From the IMG/VR virus record IMGVR_UViG_3300031857_000259, positions 1 through 53,332 of that record: DNA of 53,332 nt, one strand, 5' to 3'. This document shows positions 35,535 to 41,907 of the stretch, in pieces (position 1 is the first letter of the stretch; each line of letters opens with the position of its first letter). A model generated the notes under the pieces. The model made no database searches and was not told the DNA's origin. It saw only the letters and a program-made list of their open reading frames with translations. This stretch comes from a virus. Both the position numbers and the translations under genes were made by a program.

Positions 35535-35752
35535 AGTTGAATTGTTATAGTGTCGCTGAAATTTGATAAGGTAATTCTCTTTGGATATGCATCCTCCAAT
35601 GCTACGATGTAGTCCTCGATGAAATAGTTCATCTCCTCATGTCGCTTAGCCATTGGTTCTAATACCTTTCTGAGTTGCTCCTCAGTTATAGTGGTGTATA
35701 AAGTACACTGGTCACCATCCCAGTTGCCGATTTTTAATTTGAATACATTCAT
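35531..35752 (-). CDS. Small hypothetical protein, paralogue of 37194-37418
   Basis: 73 aa. Shares with the 74-aa product at 37194 the pattern T-x-[IL]-T/N-E-x-Q-[LI]-[RK]-K-V-[LI]-E-P, then R, then a Y-containing segment and 'AL.DAYP'. The two genes lie 1.4 kb apart in the same operon and probably arose by duplication. Unknown function. Confidence 0.6.
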   Translation of the reverse strand: MNVFKLKIGNWDGDQCTLYTTITEEQLRKVLEPMAKRHEEMNYFIEDYIVALEDAYPKRITLSNFSDTITIQL

Positions 35753-36099
35753 AGTTCTACTTTAAGACTTAAGTTATATTGTTCAAGAAGATTTTTTATT
35801 TCAATCAATCCAATCTTCCCAAAATTTCTTAATTTCATTAGTTCTTTTTCTGTGTACATAGTTAAGTCCTCTAGTGTTTTTATCCTTGCAAAATAAAAAC
35901 AATTATATGTTCTTACAGATAAATTAAGTTCACCTATAGGAGTTTTAAGCAAGTCATTCCTTTCAAAAAATTCCTTTCTCATTTTAGTATTCCCATTGAA
36001 TAGCATAATATGTATTACCCTATCAGCTATTCTATCAACCAATGTATCGATATCAATCGATGTGAATACTAGATTTTCAGTTCCGTTTTTTTCTTTCAT
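35749..36099 (-). CDS. RNA polymerase alpha-CTD-like protein
   Basis: 116 aa. Residues 50-114 align by eye with the C-terminal domain of bacterial RpoA: 'PIGELNLSVRTYNC' (E. coli 'PVDDLELTVRSANC'), a helix with 'IKTLEDLTMYTEKELMKL', then 'FGKIGLIEIKNLL' and 'LSLKVEL'. DNA-contact residues match at R63, N66, C67, G94 and E100 (E. coli R265, N268, C269, G296, E302); the positions of K298 and S299 are I96 and G97. The first 50 residues are unrelated to the alpha N-terminal domain, so it cannot dimerise or assemble as alpha does. A role in redirecting host transcription is inferred. One base separates it from the upstream stop. Confidence 0.75.
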   Translation of the reverse strand: MKEKNGTENLVFTSIDIDTLVDRIADRVIHIMLFNGNTKMRKEFFERNDLLKTPIGELNLSVRTYNCFYFARIKTLEDLTMYTEKELMKLRNFGKIGLIEIKNLLEQYNLSLKVEL

Positions 36100-36100
36100 A

Positions 36101-36343
36101 TTAGTTATCTGATAATTCTGTGAATTGGGTAAAGCCCTCTGCCATCTGAAGCAGATGATTGGTTGCTAGTAGCAGTAAGATGTTGTAGTCCACACATTTG
36201 TGCATCATCTCGCTTACTTTACTCACCCTATCCATCTCCCCACTAGATAGTAGGGTTAGGATCGTGGCTAACTGAGAAGCATACTTGTGCTGCTCCACTC
36301 CTAGTGATTCCACTAGGGAGATTGCTTCGTGATTGAATGTCAT
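36101..36343 (-). CDS. Hypothetical helical protein
   Basis: 80 aa, predicted all-helical, with a hydrophobic central part ('YNILLLLATNHLLQMAEG'). One base upstream of the alpha-CTD-like gene, so co-translation with it is likely. No family recognised. Confidence 0.55.
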   Translation of the reverse strand: MTFNHEAISLVESLGVEQHKYASQLATILTLLSSGEMDRVSKVSEMMHKCVDYNILLLLATNHLLQMAEGFTQFTELSDN

Positions 36344-36723
36344 TTGTCTATTAAGTTTGAGAATTGTGCAACAATAAACTGCTCGTAGTTAAACATACTT
36401 TCCTTCATTGGGATGGATTCATACATCTCCCTAAGTTTATAACCATTATGTCCCATGTATTCATACATTACCTCAAGTACATCCGAATCCAAATCATCAA
36501 CCCATAGCGGAGTATTTTCCCCTACATAAGCATTGAAAGTATTGTACTCTAGGTAGTCTATTGCATCCTCATAAGACATGTCTTCATTCTGAACCAAAAT
36601 ATCTACACATTTTCTCCTAGAGTATACCACCTTCCACATGTTAGGCTCGAACCCAATGATCGCATCATCAAATCCATCCGCAAATAGTACCTCATCGTAT
36701 GATTCTAAAATCTTATCTCTCAT
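36340..36723 (-). CDS. Conserved hypothetical protein
   Basis: 127 aa. The ATG at 36723 overlaps the upstream stop as ATGA, which favours it over one 18 nt upstream. 'DDAIIGFE', 'VVYSRRKCVDIL', 'MSYEDAIDYLEYNTFNAYVG' then 'TPLWVDDL' define a small family of phage and bacterial proteins in which a Y-x-x-x-N-x-x-x-A-Y-x-G motif recurs, from memory. Function not known. Confidence 0.6.
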   Translation of the reverse strand: MRDKILESYDEVLFADGFDDAIIGFEPNMWKVVYSRRKCVDILVQNEDMSYEDAIDYLEYNTFNAYVGENTPLWVDDLDSDVLEVMYEYMGHNGYKLREMYESIPMKESMFNYEQFIVAQFSNLIDK

Positions 36724-36926
36724 TTGATTTTTCTTTTCCATTCTGCTACAATTTTAGTTGCCTCGTATAGTGCATCGGCACATTCACCTATGCCCATGTC
36801 CTCGTTGGACATTATCCATTGGTAGATCTCTTCCACCAACATCTGCTCATGCTCCTCTCGGATCTCCTTGAGCCTCTTAATTTCGCTTCTGAGAAAGTCA
36901 TTCTCTAATCCTTCAATTGTCTTCAT
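36720..36926 (-). CDS. Small coiled-coil protein
   Basis: 68 aa; the first 40 residues form a charged amphipathic helix ('LRSEIKRLKEIREEHEQMLV'). Overlaps the upstream gene by 14 nt in another frame and the next by ATGA. Unknown function. Confidence 0.5.
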   Translation of the reverse strand: MKTIEGLENDFLRSEIKRLKEIREEHEQMLVEEIYQWIMSNEDMGIGECADALYEATKIVAEWKRKIK

Positions 36927-37197
36927 TTCTTTCTAAGTTTAAGTCTTCTGCTACTAAATAAATTGTATCCCAAATCTGCTCCATGAGATACTCGTTTGTC
37001 AATGCATCATTTAGTACTCCGTAGGCTTGTTCATCCGTACATTTGTATGTGCTAGTCACATCATAAACATGCCATAGATTAGCCACAAAATAGCCATTGC
37101 TCTCTAAGATTTGTTTAGCATCCTCAATGCTCAATTGTGTTTTTGCGTAATCCAATACCTCTTGTCTTGCAGTCTCGCTTGTTGGGTTAAATGTCAT
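36913..37197 (-). CDS. Conserved hypothetical protein
   Basis: 94 aa with 'ILESNGYFVANLWHVYDV' and 'YKCTDEQAYGVLNDALTNE', a pattern common in small proteins of Bacteroidota phages and plasmids as I remember them. Helical, acidic C-terminus. No catalytic motif. Confidence 0.6.
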   Translation of the reverse strand: MTFNPTSETARQEVLDYAKTQLSIEDAKQILESNGYFVANLWHVYDVTSTYKCTDEQAYGVLNDALTNEYLMEQIWDTIYLVAEDLNLERNEDN

Positions 37198-37418
37198 ATG
37201 CTTATTAGTTTAGGTTCGTTGTAGTAGTAGAATTTATTCTCTGGATAGGCATCCAATAGGGCATCGATAAGCATATCATTGTCGTAGTATATACCATCCT
37301 CTCGCTCCCGATTAACTATAGGCTCAATCACTTTCTTAATTTGAGTCTCATTCAAGTCTGTGAGGATTACAAAGTTCTCCTCATCATATGCAGTTGTGTT
37401 AATTTCAAAGGGTTTCAT
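37194..37418 (-). CDS. Small hypothetical protein, paralogue of 35531-35752
   Basis: 74 aa; shares 'LTDLNETQIKKVIEPIVNRE' style sequence and 'ALLDAYPE' with the 73-aa product at 35531. Overlaps the preceding ferredoxin-like gene by 14 nt. Unknown function. Confidence 0.6.
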   Translation of the reverse strand: MKPFEINTTAYDEENFVILTDLNETQIKKVIEPIVNREREDGIYYDNDMLIDALLDAYPENKFYYYNEPKLISI

Positions 37419-37974
37419 TGTATATTTTAGTTAGTTCTTTCTTGTCATAAGTAGGTAAGTAGTCATAATCTTCTAGGAATTCCTCGACAGATTGTCCATC
37501 CTCAATTGCAGACTCAACATACCATTGAATTTCCATCCAGAAATAGTCTGCATCAAAATGATATAGTCCCTCCATGTATCCATAGTCCTCCTCTGTGTAT
37601 GTGCCATCTGAGTTGATGTATGTCTTGCCACAGAAATCGTTCCCTTGTTCATGGTAGAACATATCCACTTCCACACCATACTTCTTGGCTAGGTTAACAC
37701 AGAACTCAATTGGTGGAGACCATGCCGTGTTTGGAGTTAGTACCAACCCTCCATCAAATTCTTGGGGATCAGATTCCTCATGTGATACATCCCACTTTGT
37801 ACCAAAGTATTTAAGATTTGTGTTGTACCAGTCCTTTTCGTACTCATCCTGTGGTACATCAATTAAACTTTTGAATAAGTTTCTATCTTCCTTATTCTCA
37901 ATAGACTCCAGAGCTTGTACAATCTTTGTAACATCCCCAGAAATTGTGATTTCGTTTGAACACCAGTTTGGCAT
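37405..37974 (-). CDS. Api92-like/DUF1281 ferredoxin-like fold protein
   Basis: 189 aa. N-terminal 'MPNWCSNEITISGD' and the central 'TAWSPPIEFCVNLAKKYGVE' then 'EQGNDFCGKTYI' match the Api92-like (DUF1281/YubB) family seen on plasmids and phages, with W-C-x-N and T-A-W-S-P-P blocks. Function is unknown in the family. Acidic C-terminal third. Five nucleotides upstream lies the stop of a 47-aa gene. Confidence 0.75.
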   Translation of the reverse strand: MPNWCSNEITISGDVTKIVQALESIENKEDRNLFKSLIDVPQDEYEKDWYNTNLKYFGTKWDVSHEESDPQEFDGGLVLTPNTAWSPPIEFCVNLAKKYGVEVDMFYHEQGNDFCGKTYINSDGTYTEEDYGYMEGLYHFDADYFWMEIQWYVESAIEDGQSVEEFLEDYDYLPTYDKKELTKIYNETL

Positions 37975-37978
37975 AGCT

Positions 37979-38122
37979 TTATCCTTTTGATTGGTTTAAA
38001 TATAGTTCGTATGCTTCCTCAAAAGAGAGGACATCCATGCCCTCTCTTATACTATCCTCGTCCCTATAGACTCCATTAGGGTCGTTCCAACATAGCCATT
38101 CAATTAATTGTTCTCTGTTCAT
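37979..38122 (-). CDS. Small hypothetical protein
   Basis: 47 aa read from the - strand, begins 'MNREQLIEWLCWNDPNGVY', helical and acidic. Start is in the AACTATG context and overlaps the upstream stop. Unknown function. Confidence 0.5.
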   Translation of the reverse strand: MNREQLIEWLCWNDPNGVYRDEDSIREGMDVLSFEEAYELYLNQSKG

Positions 38123-38289
38123 AGTTCTTTTATTTCTTTCTCATCCACTACTGACTCCGATATGAAATCAAATCCATGTTTCTTTCTTAACTTCTCTAAT
38201 GCATCTAAGCATGCATCGTAAGTCTCCTCACTATCAAAGATTGCCACTAGTTCGGCATGTACTTCCGTTTCAAAATATACCTTTACCAT
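38119..38289 (-). CDS. Small hypothetical protein
   Basis: 56 aa, begins 'MVKVYFETEVHAELVAIFD', predicted beta-alpha-beta, acidic. ATGA overlap with the next gene. Unknown function. Confidence 0.5.
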   Translation of the reverse strand: MVKVYFETEVHAELVAIFDSEETYDACLDALEKLRKKHGFDFISESVVDEKEIKEL

Positions 38290-38290
38290 T

Positions 38291-38482
38291 TTATTTATTG
38301 ATTTGATTGATAAACATTCCAGTCACCTTGTCTTTCAAAGTGATTTCATCTTGCAATTCTATTTTCTCATAGACTACATTGCATTGTTCCAATTCCATTG
38401 CGTAGATTTCATTGCCCAATTCTTGGTCATCTTCTACTTCAATGTAGGTCTCGTAAACCCTAGTCATTTTGTAAGTTTTCAT
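38291..38482 (-). CDS. Small protein with 'TGMFINQINK' C-terminus
   Basis: 63 aa, acidic beta-rich N-terminus. The last 15 residues, 'LKDKVTGMFINQINK', are nearly identical to the end of the 71-aa product at 38626 ('LQDRITGMFINQLNK'), while the N-terminal parts differ. A shared C-terminal peptide suggests a common docking or degradation tag. Unknown function. Confidence 0.6.
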   Translation of the reverse strand: MKTYKMTRVYETYIEVEDDQELGNEIYAMELEQCNVVYEKIELQDEITLKDKVTGMFINQINK

Positions 38483-38486
38483 AGTT

Positions 38487-38621
38487 TTATTCTTCTATAT
38501 CTGCTTTGATTACCCAGTTGTCTAAATCACCCACATTTGGATGCTGATTTTTAAATTCTTCAAGAATTAAAAGGTATAATTCTTCACTGATTAGGTCGAT
38601 GTTTAATTCAATTGTCTGCAT
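38487..38621 (-). CDS. Small hypothetical protein
   Basis: 44 aa read from the - strand, begins 'MQTIELNIDLISEELYLL', acidic, one strand and one helix. AACTATG start context. Lies between the two genes with the common C-terminus. Confidence 0.5.
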   Translation of the reverse strand: MQTIELNIDLISEELYLLILEEFKNQHPNVGDLDNWVIKADIEE

Positions 38622-38625
38622 AGTT

Positions 38626-38841
38626 TTATTTGTTTAATTGATTGATAAACATTCCTGTAATTCTATCTTGTAGACTTAATTCTCTATATGGTTTACTCTC
38701 CTTTATCACATAGTACTCTCCTAATGCATCATCATCATTGGGATACTCACAATACAGAAAGTCCCATGCATCCTCATAACTTTTAAATTTTTTGTTGGAG
38801 TAACACCTTGTGCTTGTCCAATCTACAATTATCCATTTCAT
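38626..38841 (-). CDS. Small protein with 'TGMFINQLNK' C-terminus
   Basis: 71 aa. N-terminal 'WIIVDWTSTRCYSNKKFKSY' is unlike the 63-aa product at 38291, but the last 15 residues match it at 12 positions. Start context AACTATG. Unknown function. Confidence 0.6.
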   Translation of the reverse strand: MKWIIVDWTSTRCYSNKKFKSYEDAWDFLYCEYPNDDDALGEYYVIKESKPYRELSLQDRITGMFINQLNK

Positions 38842-38843
38842 AG

Positions 38844-39158
38844 TTATATTATATTAAGTTTTAAAATTGTTTCGGCAATCTCTTCTGTCATTGGTTCTAG
38901 TATATACATTGTGCCACCATAGTTATCATATGACTTCCTATCTATACTTCTTTCTTTTACATTAGTAGATAGTATTAACTGCTTCCTATCTGGTAGTCTA
39001 AAGTCAACTCTTACTTCTCTTGAACCAGCATTGCATGAGTACATTTTGCAATTCTCCCATTCAGATATTACAACAGGATTACTTGAATGTATATATAGTA
39101 CATTGCCATCCCAACTCCTATCAGATATTTTCTTGTGTAATTTTTCAGTAGCTTTCAT
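38844..39158 (-). CDS. Hypothetical protein
   Basis: 104 aa, predicted alpha/beta; basic middle part with 'REVRVDFRLPDRKQLIL' and a C-terminal 'EPMTEEIAETILKLNII'. Coupled by ATGA to the upstream 49-aa gene. No family recognised. Confidence 0.55.
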   Translation of the reverse strand: MKATEKLHKKISDRSWDGNVLYIHSSNPVVISEWENCKMYSCNAGSREVRVDFRLPDRKQLILSTNVKERSIDRKSYDNYGGTMYILEPMTEEIAETILKLNII

Positions 39159-39304
39159 AGTATTTTAGTTCCAATTACCTTAACTCGATTCTGATTTTTG
39201 TCCATCCATGACAGCCAATTGTCTAGATGTTTATCATCTTTGAATTCTTTAGTTTGACTGAATGTCCCTCCGTAGATTCCTCTCATGTGTATCACTGCTT
39301 TCAT
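39155..39304 (-). CDS. Small hypothetical protein
   Basis: 49 aa read from the - strand, begins 'MKAVIHMRGIYGGTFSQTK', basic. ATGA overlap downstream; unknown function. Confidence 0.5.
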   Translation of the reverse strand: MKAVIHMRGIYGGTFSQTKEFKDDKHLDNWLSWMDKNQNRVKVIGTKIL

Positions 39305-39305
39305 A

Positions 39306-40013
39306 TTAATGTTCTAAGATTTGAATATTTGTTTTACCTTTTCTCATTCCACTACATAAGCCACATTTCTCACATGTAGATTTGTATCCCATCTCCTTAC
39401 TTGCAGGACATTGGACTGCATTTGGAATCTTATTTTTTACTGCCATGAATGACCTATAGCCTAATTTCATAGCCATATCCGATTGACCTACATTATGTGT
39501 ACTTGCCATGAAATAGGCTGAATACTCAGGCTTTTTTGCCCATTGATGTGTATATCCTGTATGTGATTTTGATAGACCAATCATGTTGGATACCATGTCA
39601 ATTGGAATCAAACTTGGCTCACCATATGTCCCAAATCTGATGTACCTATCCTTTGACATCTTCATTACTTTTGCCCAGACATCGTCCAAACTTGGGATTT
39701 CTTTCTCTTTGAATTCTTTCACCAGACTTTTAAACATGCTACAGAATCCTGCATATTGTTCGTACTTGTGAGTATAGCATTTCAGATATCCTCTGAATGG
39801 GCAATCAAAACAAACTGCATCCGCTAAGTCAAAGAATTCTTTTGGGATCATTTTCTCACCATTGGAATACTTATTATCGGCATACTCCAATTGAGATTTA
39901 CTGAATGAATAAACTTGCAAGATTCTTTCTTTGCCAGATGTTATCTTACCATTTGTACTTTTGTCCAATCGGAATACAATAATTGCATCCTTGATTTGTG
40001 CAGTTACTCTCAT
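39306..40013 (-). CDS. Cys-rich conserved phage protein (DUF7227-like)
   Basis: 235 aa. Cys groups: 'AVCFDCPFRGYLKC' (about 87-100), a Cys in 'GFCSMF', and C-terminal 'CPASKEMGYKSTCEKCGLC'. Between them are 'RFGTYGEPSLIPIDMV' and 'HTGYTHQW'. This set of motifs is familiar from a widespread phage family of unknown function (DUF7227, name from memory). Eight or more Cys could bind zinc or an iron-sulfur cluster. Separated from its upstream neighbour by a 64-nt gap with a hairpin. Confidence 0.65.
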   Translation of the reverse strand: MRVTAQIKDAIIVFRLDKSTNGKITSGKERILQVYSFSKSQLEYADNKYSNGEKMIPKEFFDLADAVCFDCPFRGYLKCYTHKYEQYAGFCSMFKSLVKEFKEKEIPSLDDVWAKVMKMSKDRYIRFGTYGEPSLIPIDMVSNMIGLSKSHTGYTHQWAKKPEYSAYFMASTHNVGQSDMAMKLGYRSFMAVKNKIPNAVQCPASKEMGYKSTCEKCGLCSGMRKGKTNIQILEH

Positions 40014-40041
40014 TTTTTTTGGGGTTTAAGTTTGATGCCAT

Positions 40042-40060
40042 GAGGGAAAACGATTCCCTC
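40042..40060 (-). other. Intercistronic hairpin in the - strand operon
   Basis: Perfect 7-bp stem GAGGGAA/TTCCCTC with a five-base loop, no T run on either strand. It falls in one of the few gaps in the early operon, so it may be an mRNA processing or stability element rather than a terminator. Confidence 0.5.
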
Positions 40061-40077
40061 CATGCTCCATAGATGGC

Positions 40078-40302
40078 CTATTTTAGTTTGCTTAGCAGTC
40101 CATTGATGTCATAGGACTGGAATACTATTCCTCCGCCAAAATCCTTTCCTCTGTATACCTTTCCGCCAAACTTTTTTGCTTTGCTTACTGCCAATTCATA
40201 CTTTTCCATGAATCTGAAATCTTTGCTTTCCTCATCATTTAGGATATCTAGAAAATGTACTACATATCTTGGATTCCCATTTACATCATTTTTGATTCTC
40301 AT
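40078..40302 (-). CDS. Conserved hypothetical protein ('GNPRYVVHFLDI' family)
   Basis: 74 aa, 'NGNPRYVVHFLDI' at the N-terminus and 'AKKFGGKVYRGKDFGGGIVF' at the C-terminus; a short family I recall from Bacteroidota phages and plasmids. Small alpha/beta basic protein; function unknown. Confidence 0.6.
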   Translation of the reverse strand: MRIKNDVNGNPRYVVHFLDILNDEESKDFRFMEKYELAVSKAKKFGGKVYRGKDFGGGIVFQSYDINGLLSKLK

Positions 40303-40448
40303 TTTGATAATTGTTTAAGGATTTCGAATAAGTTTTTTGCGACATCTAATGATAAGTTTGTAGTTATTTTGTCGCTATTTGCTACACCAAATTGCCCATT
40401 TTGAAACCTAACTAGGCTAATGAATCCATGCGTTTTGATAATTGTCAT
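40299..40448 (-). CDS. Small hypothetical protein
   Basis: 49 aa read from the - strand, begins 'MTIIKTHGFISLVRFQNGQ', one beta hairpin then a helix. ATGA overlap with the next gene. Confidence 0.5.
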   Translation of the reverse strand: MTIIKTHGFISLVRFQNGQFGVANSDKITTNLSLDVAKNLFEILKQLSK

Positions 40449-40627
40449 AATAGATAGTTTTTTACCTTGTTTTTTGCTTCTGCAATTGTATTACATTCGA
40501 AATATTTTGTACCAAAATCACAGTGATATTGCTGATTTGGTTTGCTATAGTATAGCCACAATGACCATTCATTCCCATTGAATTTTACTGAATAGCAATT
40601 CTCGTTTACTTTCTTAAATTTTACCAT
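40445..40627 (-). CDS. Small hypothetical protein
   Basis: 60 aa, basic, aromatic-rich beta segment 'EWSLWLYYSKPNQQYHCDFG' and a C-terminal helix ('IAEAKNKVKNYLL'). Compact strand-strand-helix pattern; unknown function. Confidence 0.55.
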   Translation of the reverse strand: MVKFKKVNENCYSVKFNGNEWSLWLYYSKPNQQYHCDFGTKYFECNTIAEAKNKVKNYLL

Positions 40628-40725
40628 ATTGTTTTTTCAAGTTCAAGGCCAAAGAAATGTCCGATTGTGATTGCTACTGCTAAGATTGCAATGGTGATAA
40701 GCCATGATTTTTTGTTGTCGCTCAT
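40621..40725 (-). CDS. Tiny single-pass membrane protein
   Basis: 34 aa read from the - strand; 'SWLITIAILAVAITIGHFFG' is a clear transmembrane helix after a polar N-terminus. Overlaps neighbours on both sides. Role unknown. Confidence 0.5.
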   Translation of the reverse strand: MSDNKKSWLITIAILAVAITIGHFFGLELEKTIW

Positions 40726-40952
40726 TTTATTTTTTCGTTTATGTAGTAATATCTCGAATAGTAATTAGGCTGTCCTACCCTATTGTCTTCATGTAAAAAT
40801 GAAAATCCTTTGTAGTTATCAGTCCTAAGTAGAATTTCCTCAATCATTACACAAATCCCAGCTTTGAACTTTGAATCTGCAAATTCATCTTCCCTTGCCA
40901 ATAAATTGTTAGCGTAGTTAAGGATTTCGAGTACTTCAATAGTTTTTCTCAT
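40722..40952 (-). CDS. Small hypothetical protein
   Basis: 76 aa, helical first half ('EVLEILNYANNLLAREDEF'), Tyr-rich end ('YYSRYYYINEKIK'). AACTATG start context. Unknown function. Confidence 0.55.
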   Translation of the reverse strand: MRKTIEVLEILNYANNLLAREDEFADSKFKAGICVMIEEILLRTDNYKGFSFLHEDNRVGQPNYYSRYYYINEKIK

Positions 40953-40955
40953 AGT

Positions 40956-41114
40956 TTATTTAATTAGTTCGTAAGTTCCATTTCCATGCACAAGGATTTT
41001 TACTTGTTTAGGTTTGAATCCAAATTTTTCCTCGTTTGTTATCCAAATAATGTATGGAATCGAATCCTCATACATTAACTCAGCACATGCATCGTAGATA
41101 GTCTTGAATTTCAT
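40956..41114 (-). CDS. Small hypothetical protein
   Basis: 52 aa read from the - strand, begins 'MKFKTIYDACAELMYEDS', basic C-terminus. Three bases separate its stop from the next gene. Unknown function. Confidence 0.5.
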   Translation of the reverse strand: MKFKTIYDACAELMYEDSIPYIIWITNEEKFGFKPKQVKILVHGNGTYELIK

Positions 41115-41121
41115 AGATTTT

Positions 41122-41370
41122 TTAGTTTAGTCCGTGGAATAACTCATTTGTAATAAAGCAAACTTCATATTCTCCTCCAACTTCGTCAATCTCTCCTAAC
41201 TCATAGAAATCTGAATAGTCAGCCAATGCTAATTCTTCGCATACAACTATGATTGGGCTTTCGTCCCCTCTCAATGGGTGTTCTACCAATAGAATCAATT
41301 GGTCAAGTGAATTGGTGAATGTCTTATAAATCGTAGGATTCAGAGACATTAGTTTAGTGTAGTTTAACAT
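41122..41370 (-). CDS. First gene of the - strand operon, hypothetical
   Basis: 82 aa from the ATG at 41370, which follows an A/C-rich leader typical of this phage; an in-frame ATG at 41508 would give 128 aa but would put a repeat motif (41474-41490) inside the gene. The shorter start is preferred. Acidic C-terminal half ('LGEIDEVGGEYEVCFITNEL'). Function unknown; as the promoter-proximal gene it would be among the first expressed. Confidence 0.5.
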   Translation of the reverse strand: MLNYTKLMSLNPTIYKTFTNSLDQLILLVEHPLRGDESPIIVVCEELALADYSDFYELGEIDEVGGEYEVCFITNELFHGLN

Positions 41371-41473
41371 GGGTTTGTTTATTTGTTGTTGTTTGATGAT
41401 GTAAAGTAAGTTCATTTCTAGTTCATATGCAAGTGGTGTGTCAAAATAAATATGAATATTTCTTAAACTTTTA

Positions 41474-41490
41474 TGTAACTGCTTGATAAT
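41474..41490. repeat. TGTAACT-N3-TGATAWT motif, third copy
   Basis: TGTAACT-GCT-TGATAAT. The same 17-bp pattern occurs inside copy A (31764-31780) and copy B (42216-42232) of the AT-rich element, always in noncoding DNA and the same orientation. The rest of the element is absent here. Confidence 0.6.
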
Positions 41491-41604
41491 CAGCGAGAAA
41501 AATTTCATGTGAATCGCATGAATAATTTATCTGTAGAATCTAGCTAGGGGATATAAAGCAAAGTATTGCTACATGTGATGCACAAAAAAGTCTTGGGGAT
41601 TTCA

Positions 41605-41617
41605 TGGGGATTCCCCA
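41605..41617. promoter_or_regulatory. Palindrome TGGGGA-T-TCCCCA, candidate operator
   Basis: Perfect 6-bp arms around one base. It overlaps the end of the - strand -7 box (41616-41623) and the expected start of transcription, where a bound protein would block RNA polymerase. Confidence 0.5.
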
Positions 41618-41642
41618 AATGTATTTGTTGACTGATGGTCAA
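41616..41642 (-). promoter_or_regulatory. Putative early promoter of the - strand operon
   Basis: Read on the - strand, TTG (41642-41640), 16 nt, then TACATTTG (41623-41616). The expected start near 41611 would give a leader of about 240 nt to the ATG at 41370. The same TTG-N16-TACATTTG spacing occurs at 47689-47715. Confidence 0.5.
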
Positions 41643-41645
41643 GTT
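41629..41645. repeat. Operator-like repeat, copy 1
   Basis: TGACTGATGGTCAAGTT; contains TGAC-N5-GTCA. It lies in the spacer between the -33 and -7 elements of the putative early promoter. 14 of 17 bases match copy 2, 25 bp away. Confidence 0.6.
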
Positions 41646-41653
41646 CTCTGTAT

Positions 41654-41670
41654 TGACTGGCAGTCAAGTT
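41654..41670. repeat. Operator-like repeat, copy 2
   Basis: TGACTGGCAGTCAAGTT; the first 13 bases are a perfect palindrome (TGACTG-G-CAGTCA). Just upstream of the -33 element of the putative early promoter. Confidence 0.6.
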
Positions 41671-41690
41671 TAACTGGAACAAAGGCAAGG

Positions 41691-41714
41691 TAGCTAGGTA
41701 GGTAGCTAGGTAGG
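41691..41714. repeat. 12-bp tandem repeat TAGCTAGGTAGG x2
   Basis: Two exact adjacent copies; further AGCTAGG and CTAGGGCA words follow at 41721 and 41792. In the GC-richer half of the control region. Confidence 0.8.
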
Positions 41715-41907
41715 GATGCAAGCTAGGGCATAGGCGTTCGCAATGTCGCAGTCATGGTCATGCAGACATGCCCATAGGAAAAGCCAAAAAATCTAGGGCA
41801 AGCCTAAAGCATGCCTACCCCCCATGCCGAAAAAAAGATCACTTCCGGTTCGGGCCGGCTGTCGTAATTTGGTGGTATTACCCAATCTCTCCTATCATCT
41901 AAATTCT

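Noticed and set aside
41601-41760. CRISPR-like repeats
   Set aside because: Only two copies of each short repeat, no regular spacers and no cas genes.
41840-41862. Possible tRNA T-arm (GGTTCGGGCC) in the control region
   Set aside because: No acceptor, D or anticodon arms of proper length can be placed around it.
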